A stretch of DNA of 14,265 nucleotides from contig JALGWB010000018.1 of the NCBI GenBank assembly GCA_025774405.1, positions 1-14,265 of the forward strand, given 5' to 3'. Under the pieces are notes generated by a model, which saw only the letters and a list, made by a program, of their open reading frames with translations, did not search any database and was not told where the DNA came from. This stretch comes from a bacterium. Its GTDB lineage: Bacteria; Arandabacterota; Arandabacteria; Arandabacterales; Arandabacteraceae. Below, one piece after another: positions 7,006 to 14,265 of this stretch (its first letter is position 1; every line of letters starts with the position of its first letter). The translations under genes and the position numbers were made by a program.

Positions 7006-10000
7006 GTGCTACGACCAACAGATGCACGGGAAAAGACCCCTGTAGAATTCTCGGCAATCAGGATTCAGCTTGCCTCACCTGAGACCGTCAGGCAGTGGTC
7101 TTACGGGGAGGTTACCAAGCCTGAGACCATTAACTACAGGTCGTTTAAGCCTGAGCGGGATGGGCTCTTCTGTGAGCGCATTTTTGGACCTGTAAAGGAT
7201 TGGGAGTGTAATTGCGGGAAATACAAACGGATTCGCTACCGTGGTGTGATCTGTGACAAATGCAAGGTTGAGGTTACACAGGCCAAGGTCCGTAGGGAGC
7301 GCCTGGGGCATATTGAGCTCGCAGTCCCCGTATCTCACATCTGGTATTTCAAGGGGATACCGAGCAGGATGGGGCAGTTACTCGATCTCAGTGTCCGCGA
7401 CATCGAGCGAGTCTTATACTACGAAAGCTATATCGTAATCGATCCAGGTGAGACTCCACTCAAGAAGCGTCAGCTTATAAGTGAGGATGAATACCTCGAG
7501 ATGGAGGAGAAGTATCCTGGTCAGTTTAAGGCCGAAATGGGTGCTGCCGCCATCAAAGAGCTCCTTAAGGAGATGGATCTCGACGAGCTGTCAACTGAGC
7601 TGCGTGCAAGAGTGAGAATTGAGACCTCGGCTCAGCGCAAGCGTGAAACCCTGAAAAGGCTCAAGCTTGTCGAGGCTTTCAGAACGAGCGGAAACCGCCC
7701 CGAATGGATGATAATGGACGTTATTCCTGTGCTTCCACCTGATCTGAGACCGCTTGTTCCACTTGAAGGCGGAAGATTTGCTACATCAGATCTCAATGAT
7801 CTCTATCGCAGAGTTATCAACAGGAATAACAGGCTCAAGAAGCTGATGGAGATTAGGGCTCCTGATGTGATCCTGAGAAATGAGAAGCGCATGCTTCAGG
7901 AAGCTGTCGATGCCCTATTCGACAACGGAAGACGGTCACGAGCTGTAAGGGGCCCCGGTAATCGACCGCTCAAATCCTTAAGTGACATGCTCAAGGGCAA
8001 ACAGGGAAGGTTCCGCCAGAACCTTCTGGGTAAGCGTGTCGACTATTCAGGAAGATCGGTAATTGTTGTTGGCCCAGAGCTCAAGATGCACCAGTGTGGT
8101 CTGCCCAAAACCATGGCACTTGAGCTGTTCAAGCCTTTCATAATAAAGAAGCTCGAGGATAAGGGCTATGTTCAGACAGTCAAGAGTGCCAAGAAGCTGG
8201 TCGAGCGCGAAAGACCTGAGGTGTGGGACATCCTTGAGGAGATAATCAAAGATCATCCTGTGCTTCTCAATCGTGCCCCGACACTGCATCGACTTGGTAT
8301 TCAGGCTTTCGAGCCAGTCCTTGTCGAGGGCAAGGCCATAAAGATCCATCCTTTGGTCTGTCAAGCTTTCAATGCTGACTTCGACGGTGACCAGATGGCT
8401 GTCCATGTGCCGCTCTCATTTGAGGCACAGCTTGAATCCCGGGTGCTGATGCTTTCTATCAACAATATCCTTTCGCCTGCCAATGGTAGACCGCTTGCTT
8501 CGCCAACGCAGGACATGGTCCTGGGATGCTTCTATCTTACCAAGGAGCGGACGCTCAAGAAGGATGAGAAGCCGCGTATCTTTGCTGACAAGGACGAGGT
8601 AATAAGTGCGTACAACCTGGGTTCTGTTAAGCTTCATGATCCTGTGCGAGTGCGCATAGACGGGAAGGTGATGGATACCACTGTAGGAAGAATTGTCTTC
8701 AATGACATTCTCCCTGAAGAGATTGGTTTCATAAATGAGCCCCTTGATAAGAAGGCTCTCGAAAAGCTTGTCGGCGATTGCCATAGATTGCTCGGACCTT
8801 ATAGAACGTCACTATTCCTCGATAGGCTCAAGGAGATAGGTTTTGAGTATGCAACTATCTCGGGCCTGACCGTCGGGATCGACGACATCGTTGTGCCAGA
8901 GGCTAAACAGGATATGATCCAGCGGGCTAACCAACAGGTACAGAAGATACACAAGAATTATCAGCGCGGTATCATCACCGACGGCGAGCGATATAACCAG
9001 GTGATCGATACCTGGACCAATGTAACCACCAGGATCGGAACAATAATGTTTGAGAACCTCTCAGAGGTTGAAGATGGTTTCAATCCGATCTATATGATGG
9101 CAGCTTCGGGTGCAAGAGGTTCGAAGGAGCAAATCAGACAGCTTGCAGGTATGCGGGGGCTCATGGCCAAGCCTCAGAAGCGGATGACCGGACAGATGGG
9201 CGAGATCATCGAGACTCCGATCACCTCCAACTTCAAAGAAGGTCTTACGGTTCTTGAATACTTCATTTCAACTCATGGTGCAAGAAAGGGTCTGGCTGAT
9301 ACTGCACTTAAGACAGCCGATGCGGGATACCTCACCCGAAGGCTGGTCGATGTTGCTCAGGATGCCATCATCAATGAGGAGGATTGCGGGACAATCCTCG
9401 GTCTCGAGATAACACCCCTTAAGGAAGGCGAGGAGATCATCGAACCACTTGGTGATCGTGTGCTTGGTAGGGTGGCTGCTGAGGATGTCATCGACCCCAT
9501 AACCAATGAGCTTATTGTTGCGGCAGGTGAGGAGATAAAGGAGGAAGCGGCTGCTGCTATCGATGAATCCGCAATCGATAAGGTCAAGATAAGATCGGTT
9601 CTGACGTGTGAGTCACCGAGAGGGGTTTGTGCAAAGTGCTATGGGCGTAACCTCTCAACCGGGCGTCTGGTAAACATAGGTGAAGCCGTTGGTGTCATTG
9701 CTGCTCAGTCGATAGGTGAGCCTGGTACCCAGCTAACCTTGAGAACCTTCCACATCGGTGGAACTGCTGGACGAATCGCAGAGGAGTCAAAGATTTCAGC
9801 CAAATGGGATGGCGAGGTTAAGCTGGTAAATGTCAAGACTGAGCGATACAAGGATGGAAGTCTTGTTGTTCTTTCGACCAAGGGCGAGCTTCATCTCTAT
9901 GAGGACGATAAGATCAGGACCCGCTATACGGTTCCATATGGTGCCAAACTTCTTGTCAGCGATGGCGAGCAGGTGACCAAGGGACAGGTGCTTTTCGAGT

Positions 10001-11079
10001 GGGATCCATATTCCTCACCGATTCTGGCGGAGAAGTCGGGAATAGCAAAATACTATGACATCATCGATGAGGTTACTGTCCGTGAGGAGCTTGATGAAAA
10101 GACAGGTTTGCGCCAGAGGGTTGTGATTGAACATCGAGATAAAACCATCCATCCACGCATCCTTATCGAATCGGGTAGTAAGACCGTTGGTGAATATCCA
10201 ATTCCTACAGGCGCTCATCTTATGGTCCATGATGGCGAGAAGGTGGTTGTTGGTGATCTGCTTGCGAAGATTCCCCGCGAGATTGCCAAGACCCGTGACA
10301 TCACAGGTGGCTTACCGAGAGTTGCTGAGCTGTTTGAAGCCAGGAAACCGAAGGATCGAGCAACTGTCAGTGAGATTGATGGTGTGGTTGAATTCAGAGG
10401 GGTTGCTCGCGGGATGCGCCGGATTGTTGTGCGTGGTGAGACAGGTGAAGAGATGGAATACCTGATCCCGCACGGTAAACACCTGAGGGTGCGTGATGGT
10501 GACTATGTCAAGGCAGGTGACAAGCTGTCTGAGGGTCCGATCAATCCGCACGACATACTTCGGATCAAGGGCATAAACGCAGTGCAGGAATATCTCGTCA
10601 ACGAGATACAGGAGGTTTACCGACTCCAGGGTGTACGCATAAATGATAAGCATATCGAGGTGATTGTGCGTCAGATGCTTGAGAAGGTCAGGATTGAGGA
10701 TCCTGGCGACACCAACTTCCTTGAGGGTGAGCAGGTTGATAAGGTACGTGTGCGTGAGGAGAACGAAAGGGTTGTCCCCAAGGGGAAGCCTGCAACCTTC
10801 CAGCCTCTCTTGCTTGGAATAACCAAGGCATCGCTGAGCACCGAGAGCTTCATATCGGCAGCGGCCTTCCAGGAGACGACGAGGGTGCTGACCGAGGCTG
10901 CCATAAACGGCTCTCGTGACAGGCTGCTGGGGCTCAAGGAGAATGTGATAATCGGGCATCTTATTCCTGCTGGAACCGGTGTTGCAAGAAACAGAAGTAT
11001 CAAGATCATTGCTGAGGAGGAGATACCTGAAATATCGGAGGAGATCGAGGGTGAGGGTGAAGAAGTTGCAGAAGCTTAA
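7006..11079 (+). CDS. rpoC: DNA-directed RNA polymerase subunit beta'
   Basis: The largest polymerase subunit, 1357 residues, GTG start. The N-terminal zinc site is C68, C70, C83, C86. The Mg-binding motif NADFDGDQMA (456-465) gives D458, D460 and D462. The second zinc site is C794, C868, C875, C878. The trigger loop region is GEPGTQLTLRTFHIGG (904-919), with L912 where E. coli has M932, and H916. After it comes an SI3-like insert (about 930-1085) with two repeats of a P.G..L.V.DG..V..G pattern (977-995 and 1067-1085); a third copy is at 1155-1173 in the jaw. DITGGLPRVAELFEAR (1098-1113) resumes the core. The tail is acidic. It is shorter than E. coli (1407) but far longer than B. subtilis (about 1200). 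Confidence 0.98.
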   Translation: MLRPTDAREKTPVEFSAIRIQLASPETVRQWSYGEVTKPETINYRSFKPERDGLFCERIFGPVKDWECNCGKYKRIRYRGVICDKCKVEVTQAKVRRERLGHIELAVPVSHIWYFKGIPSRMGQLLDLSVRDIERVLYYESYIVIDPGETPLKKRQLISEDEYLEMEEKYPGQFKAEMGAAAIKELLKEMDLDELSTELRARVRIETSAQRKRETLKRLKLVEAFRTSGNRPEWMIMDVIPVLPPDLRPLVPLEGGRFATSDLNDLYRRVINRNNRLKKLMEIRAPDVILRNEKRMLQEAVDALFDNGRRSRAVRGPGNRPLKSLSDMLKGKQGRFRQNLLGKRVDYSGRSVIVVGPELKMHQCGLPKTMALELFKPFIIKKLEDKGYVQTVKSAKKLVERERPEVWDILEEIIKDHPVLLNRAPTLHRLGIQAFEPVLVEGKAIKIHPLVCQAFNADFDGDQMAVHVPLSFEAQLESRVLMLSINNILSPANGRPLASPTQDMVLGCFYLTKERTLKKDEKPRIFADKDEVISAYNLGSVKLHDPVRVRIDGKVMDTTVGRIVFNDILPEEIGFINEPLDKKALEKLVGDCHRLLGPYRTSLFLDRLKEIGFEYATISGLTVGIDDIVVPEAKQDMIQRANQQVQKIHKNYQRGIITDGERYNQVIDTWTNVTTRIGTIMFENLSEVEDGFNPIYMMAASGARGSKEQIRQLAGMRGLMAKPQKRMTGQMGEIIETPITSNFKEGLTVLEYFISTHGARKGLADTALKTADAGYLTRRLVDVAQDAIINEEDCGTILGLEITPLKEGEEIIEPLGDRVLGRVAAEDVIDPITNELIVAAGEEIKEEAAAAIDESAIDKVKIRSVLTCESPRGVCAKCYGRNLSTGRLVNIGEAVGVIAAQSIGEPGTQLTLRTFHIGGTAGRIAEESKISAKWDGEVKLVNVKTERYKDGSLVVLSTKGELHLYEDDKIRTRYTVPYGAKLLVSDGEQVTKGQVLFEWDPYSSPILAEKSGIAKYYDIIDEVTVREELDEKTGLRQRVVIEHRDKTIHPRILIESGSKTVGEYPIPTGAHLMVHDGEKVVVGDLLAKIPREIAKTRDITGGLPRVAELFEARKPKDRATVSEIDGVVEFRGVARGMRRIVVRGETGEEMEYLIPHGKHLRVRDGDYVKAGDKLSEGPINPHDILRIKGINAVQEYLVNEIQEVYRLQGVRINDKHIEVIVRQMLEKVRIEDPGDTNFLEGEQVDKVRVREENERVVPKGKPATFQPLLLGITKASLSTESFISAAAFQETTRVLTEAAINGSRDRLLGLKENVIIGHLIPAGTGVARNRSIKIIAEEEIPEISEEIEGEGEEVAEA

Positions 11080-11085
11080 TCAGAT

Positions 11086-11092
11086 GGAGGTG
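11086..11092 (+). promoter_or_regulatory. Ribosome binding site for rpsL
   Basis: GGAGGTG lies 8 nt upstream of the TTG at 11101. There is no ATG or GTG in frame at this spacing, so it decides the TTG start of S12. Confidence 0.75.
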
Positions 11093-11100
11093 TTCCGGAT

Positions 11101-11493
11101 TTGCCAACGCTAAGTCAGCTGGTCAGATATGGCAGGCGCGCCCAGAAGTCAAAAACCAAGGCACCGGCTCTTCAGGGGTGTCCTCAGAGGAGAGGTGTTT
11201 GCACGAGGGTCTATACGACGACACCAAAGAAACCGAATTCGGCGCTACGTAAGGTGGCAAGAGTAAGGTTAACGAATGGTATAGAGGTAACGGCTTACAT
11301 CCCTGGAGAGGGTCACAATCTCCAGGAGCACTCAATCGTTCTGGTCAGAGGAGGTCGAGTCAAGGATTTACCTGGTGTGAGATATCACATCATTCGTGGA
11401 GCGCTTGATGCCAGCGGTGTCGGTGACCGAAAGAAATCTCGATCGAAGTATGGAACCAAAATGAAAAAGGTACAGGCACCGGCTGGTCGTTAA
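11101..11493 (+). CDS. rpsL: 30S ribosomal protein S12
   Basis: S12 sits at the decoding centre and monitors codon-anticodon fit. The 130-residue protein begins with a TTG start, read as MPTLSQLVRYGR, the expected family N-terminus. Conserved blocks are GCPQRRGVC (26-34), TPKKPNSALRKVARVRL (41-57) and VRGGRVKDLPGVRYH (82-96). K44 and K88, classical sites of streptomycin-resistance changes, are the sensitive-type lysines, and D89 is the residue methylthiolated in E. coli. It starts 21 nt after rpoC, joining the str genes directly to rpoBC. Identity is certain; the rare start codon is supported by the ribosome binding site at 11086-11092. Confidence 0.97.
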   Translation: MPTLSQLVRYGRRAQKSKTKAPALQGCPQRRGVCTRVYTTTPKKPNSALRKVARVRLTNGIEVTAYIPGEGHNLQEHSIVLVRGGRVKDLPGVRYHIIRGALDASGVGDRKKSRSKYGTKMKKVQAPAGR

Positions 11494-11510
11494 AGCCGAG
11501 AGGGTGAGTT

Positions 11511-11981
11511 ATGCCAAGAAGAAAGATCGTGAAGAAGCGAGAGGTGCCAGCGGATCCGAAGTTTAACAGTCCTCTGGTGACCAAGTTCATCAATTCTCTG
11601 ATGAAGTGTGGCAAGAAGAGTGTTGCTGAGCGAATCTTCTATAAGAGTATGGAAATTATTGAGAAGCGTACTGGTCAACCAGGGATTCAGGTTTTCAAGC
11701 AGGCAATCAACAATGCCAAACCGGTGCTTGAGGTGAGACCTCGTCGGGTTGGTGGCGCCACGTATCAGGTTCCAATGGAAGTCAGGCCTGAGCGCAGAAG
11801 TGCTCTTGCAATCCGCTGGATCCTTGATAATGCAAGAGCGCGTAAGGAACACAGCATGCAGGAGAATCTTGCGTCTGAGCTTATAGCGGCTTCGAGAAAC
11901 GAGGGTGGGGCGATAAAGAAGAAGGAAGATACCCACAAGATGGCAGAGGCTAACAAAGCTTTCGCTCATTACAGGTGGTAG
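11511..11981 (+). CDS. rpsG: 30S ribosomal protein S7
   Basis: S7 is a primary assembly protein of the 30S head and lies by the E-site tRNA. It has 156 residues, the standard length. Family marks are the start MPRRKIVKKREV, KFINSLMKCGKKSVAERIFY (25-44), VGGATYQVPMEVRPERR (80-96) and the C-terminal AHYRW. A GAGAGGGTGAG site (11498-11507) precedes the ATG. It follows rpsL by 17 nt; the rpsL-rpsG spacer of E. coli is about 96 nt and carries the S7 repressor site, so that site cannot sit in this gap. No anomaly in the reading frame. Confidence 0.97.
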   Translation: MPRRKIVKKREVPADPKFNSPLVTKFINSLMKCGKKSVAERIFYKSMEIIEKRTGQPGIQVFKQAINNAKPVLEVRPRRVGGATYQVPMEVRPERRSALAIRWILDNARARKEHSMQENLASELIAASRNEGGAIKKKEDTHKMAEANKAFAHYRW

Positions 11982-12033
11982 ATGTGGGTGTCGCCTCAGG
12001 AATAGGGATGAAGGTTGTTGGTGAGACAAAAGC

Positions 12034-12043
12034 GAGGGGAAGG
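12034..12043 (+). promoter_or_regulatory. Ribosome binding site favouring the fusA start at 12050
   Basis: GAGGGGAAGG ends 6 nt before the ATG at 12050. The frame is open 75 nt further upstream with other starts (GTG 11975, GTG 11984, ATG 12008), so this site, together with family length, decides the call. Confidence 0.65.
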
Positions 12044-12049
12044 CAAGAC

Positions 12050-14146
12050 ATGAGGAGATTCCCCCTCCAGAGAACAAGAAACATAGGAATTGCAGCTCAC
12101 ATTGATGCGGGCAAAACTACGCTCACTGAGCGCATACTCTACTACACCGGGCGTGTTCATCGCATAGGTGAGGTGGACGATGGAGCTGCAACGATGGATT
12201 GGATGGAGATTGAGAAGGAAAGGGGTATAACCATAACCTCGGCTTCCACATCATGTGCCTGGCGTGATCATCGCATAAACATAATCGATACACCTGGGCA
12301 CGTTGACTTCACGATTGAGGTCGAGCGCTCCTTGAGGGTGCTGGACGGGGTTGTCGTGGTGTTTTGTGGTGTCGGAGGGGTTGAGCCTCAATCCGAGACT
12401 GTCTGGCGTCAGGCTGACCGATACAGGGTGCCCAGGATTGCCTTTGTGAACAAGATGGATCGCGTGGGGGCTGACTTTGATCGTGCTGTGAAGATGATGA
12501 GGGAAGATCTTGGTTCAAATGCGGTGCCGATCGAGATGCCAATGGGAAGTGGCAAGGAACTTGAAGGCATAATCGATCTCATCGAGATGAAGGCTTACAT
12601 TTACGATGAGTCAACATATGGGATGCGTTTCGACGTCATAGACATCCCTGGGAAGTATCAGGATGAAGCTATCCTGAGGCGTGAGCGTCTGATTGAGGCA
12701 ATAACCGATTATGATGACGGCCTCATGCAGAAATATCTTGATGGTGATGATATTCCGACCAGGCACCTTAAGCGAGCCCTGCGTAAGGCAACCCTGACTG
12801 CTAAGGTTGTACCTGTGCTTTGCGGCGCTGCCCTGAGGAATAAGGGAGTGCAGAAGGTGCTTGATGCAGTGGTTGATTATCTTCCATCACCAATTGATGT
12901 TCCGCCTGTTGAGGGACTGAATCCGAAAACAAGGCAGGTGGAGCAAAGAAAGCCGTGCGATGACGAGCCTTTTTCGGCACTTGCGTTCAAGATAATGAGC
13001 GATCCGTTTGTCGGCAAGCTAACCTACTTGCGGATATATTCAGGGAAGCTAAAGCCTGGCATGAATGCCTATAATGCTGGCAGAAGGCATCGTGAGCGCA
13101 TAGGGAAGATTCTCCTGATGCACGCCAACAAGCGTGAGGAGCTCGAGTGCGCCTTTGCTGGTGACATCGTTGCCATTGTGGGGCTCAAGCGAACGTTTAC
13201 AGGGGATACACTTTGTGACACCAAGTATCCAATCGTTTTTGAGTCGATGACGTTCCCCGAGCCTGTTATCAGCGTAGCGATCGAGCCGAAGACCCGGTCT
13301 GACCAAGAGAAGCTCACAACCACACTTGGAAGGCTTGCCGAGGAGGATCCGACCTTCAGGGTGAGGGTCGATGAGGAAAGTGGACAGACAATAATCTCCG
13401 GGATGGGGGAGCTTCACCTCGAGGTTTTGGTTGACAGGATGATACGTGAGTTTGGGGTCAAGGCAAATGTTGGCAAGCCACAGGTTGCTTATAGAGAGAC
13501 CATAACACAGGTAGCAACAGGCGAGGGTCGCTTTGTGAAACCCGGTACACCTGGAGGTAAGGGCCAGTATGGGCATGTGATCTTGAAGGTTGAGCCGCTT
13601 GAGCGGGGGGCGGGCTTTGAGTTCGCCTCAGAGGTCGCCGCGGAGACCATACCCGAGGCCTTTATACCTGCAATAGAGCAGGGTGTCCATGACTCGCTTG
13701 AGAACGGTGTGCTTGCTGGTTATCGGATCATAGATGTCAAGGCAACTCTCATCGGGGGCTCATATCATGAGCAGGATTCCAATGAGGTCGCCTATAAGAT
13801 AGCAACAGCGATGGCTGTTAGGAATGCGATAATCAGAGCCAAGCCGATAATCATGGAACCCGTGATGAGAGTCGAAGTTGTCGTTCCTGAGGAATTCGTC
13901 GGCGACGTTATTGGAGATCTCAATGCTCGAAGGGGCAAGGTCAGTGGTAGCTTCTTGCGAGCTGATGGTCATGTTGTGAGGGCGACGGTGCCGCTTTCAG
14001 AGATGTTTGGCTATGCCACCGGGTTGAGATCAGCAACCCAGGGAAGAGCACTCTTCACTATGGAATTTTCTCATTATGAGGAGGTCCCGAAGAGTGTGGC
14101 TGAGCGGATGTCTGCCAACATAGAGGAGATGGGTTCACTTCCTTAA
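12050..14146 (+). CDS. fusA: Elongation factor G
   Basis: EF-G is the GTPase that drives translocation, and with RRF it recycles ribosomes. From ATG 12050 the protein is 698 residues, the normal length. The G domain shows G1 AHIDAGKT (16-23), switch I with ERGITI (57-62), G3 DTPGH (80-84), G4 NKMD (134-137) and a G5-like CGAAL (258-262). Domain III contains SGMGELHLEVLVDR; domain IV has GQYGHV (505-510), GSYHEQDS and GDVIGDLNARRG; domain V has PLSEMFGYATGLRS. The start of domain IV reads KPGTPGGKG, about two residues longer than the common version. It lies 68 nt after rpsG and 18 nt before tuf, as in str operons. Confidence 0.97.
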   Translation: MRRFPLQRTRNIGIAAHIDAGKTTLTERILYYTGRVHRIGEVDDGAATMDWMEIEKERGITITSASTSCAWRDHRINIIDTPGHVDFTIEVERSLRVLDGVVVVFCGVGGVEPQSETVWRQADRYRVPRIAFVNKMDRVGADFDRAVKMMREDLGSNAVPIEMPMGSGKELEGIIDLIEMKAYIYDESTYGMRFDVIDIPGKYQDEAILRRERLIEAITDYDDGLMQKYLDGDDIPTRHLKRALRKATLTAKVVPVLCGAALRNKGVQKVLDAVVDYLPSPIDVPPVEGLNPKTRQVEQRKPCDDEPFSALAFKIMSDPFVGKLTYLRIYSGKLKPGMNAYNAGRRHRERIGKILLMHANKREELECAFAGDIVAIVGLKRTFTGDTLCDTKYPIVFESMTFPEPVISVAIEPKTRSDQEKLTTTLGRLAEEDPTFRVRVDEESGQTIISGMGELHLEVLVDRMIREFGVKANVGKPQVAYRETITQVATGEGRFVKPGTPGGKGQYGHVILKVEPLERGAGFEFASEVAAETIPEAFIPAIEQGVHDSLENGVLAGYRIIDVKATLIGGSYHEQDSNEVAYKIATAMAVRNAIIRAKPIIMEPVMRVEVVVPEEFVGDVIGDLNARRGKVSGSFLRADGHVVRATVPLSEMFGYATGLRSATQGRALFTMEFSHYEEVPKSVAERMSANIEEMGSLP

Positions 14147-14164
14147 CGTAGAGGAGGGGGCAAG

Positions 14165-14265
14165 ATGGCGAAGGCTAAGTTTGAGCGGACGAAGCCTCAT
14201 TTGAATGTGGGTACGATAGGTCACATTGATCATGGTAAGACTACATTGACGAGTGCGATAACGTT
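14165..14265 (+). CDS. tuf: Elongation factor Tu, N-terminal start (partial)
   Basis: The ATG at 14165 follows a strong GAGGAGGGGG site (14151-14160). The 33 complete codons visible read MAKAKFERTKPHLNVGTIGH and continue into the P-loop DHGKTTLTSAIT, the signature N-terminus of bacterial EF-Tu. GHIDHGKT is the G1 GTP-binding motif; many bacteria have V rather than I in it. The gene runs off the window end. It lies 18 nt after fusA, the tufA position of str operons. Codon choice (TTG for both leucines, ACG for four of six threonines) resembles the other tuf fragment at 1-105 more than fusA. Confidence 0.97.
   Translation, partial: MAKAKFERTKPHLNVGTIGHIDHGKTTLTSAIT

Noticed and set aside
10312..10959. 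A 215-codon open frame on the - strand inside rpoC
   Set aside because: Antisense to the conserved C-terminal part of beta'; low-complexity shadow translation and no supporting signals.
13071..13076. TATAAT as a -10 box within fusA
   Set aside because: No -35 match at the right distance; the bases encode part of a normal EF-G segment and the position would transcribe only the end of fusA. A chance match is likely.
3221..14146. A previously undescribed system, such as a defence or mobile module, hidden in the cluster
   Set aside because: Every stretch over about 70 nt is covered by a recognised housekeeping gene with intact family motifs; no inserted gene, repeat array or mobile element is present.

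Overview
This 14.3 kb window is a continuous run of core transcription and translation genes, all on the + strand. The order is tuf(3' end)-rpmG-secE-nusG-rplK-rplA-rplJ-rplL-rpoB-rpoC-rpsL-rpsG-fusA-tuf(5' end). It joins what E. coli keeps as separate units: the secE-nusG, L11-L1, L10-L12-beta-beta' (rif) and str operons. No gap between genes exceeds 68 nt. I see no tRNA, rRNA, mobile element, CRISPR array, convincing promoter or terminator, and no accessory gene cluster.

Region by region: bases 1-105 hold the last 34 codons of an EF-Tu gene, followed by ribosomal protein L33 (GTG start), the translocase subunit SecE and the elongation factor NusG. Bases 1072-3190 encode the 50S stalk and L1 arm: L11, L1, L10 and L7/L12. 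Bases 3221-11079 encode the RNA polymerase beta and beta' subunits with all catalytic and zinc-binding residues in place. Bases 11101-14146 encode S12 (TTG start), S7 and EF-G. From 14165 to the window end are the first 33 complete codons of a second tuf. L11, L10 and L7/L12 form the factor-binding stalk on which EF-G and EF-Tu act. NusG binds the polymerase made from rpoBC, and SecE belongs to the SecYEG channel.

The organism is a bacterium. RpoB has a short first lineage-specific insert and a helical second insert of about 120 residues, and RpoC has an insert after the trigger loop (SI3-like). Together these point to a diderm, Gram-negative-type lineage. From memory the second insert and its flanks most resemble the FCB superphylum (Bacteroidetes and allied candidate phyla), but I cannot name a taxon. 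AGA/AGG and ATA codons are frequent even in EF-Tu and EF-G, which hints at a thermophilic or unusual codon-use background (inference).

I found no undescribed system here. The points most worth checking are: partial tuf genes at both edges, which suggest a contig bounded by a duplicated gene; the near absence of intergenic room for the classical L1, L10 and S7 autoregulatory sites; possible hairpins over the rpoB ribosome binding site and start; and a small insertion in EF-G domain IV.
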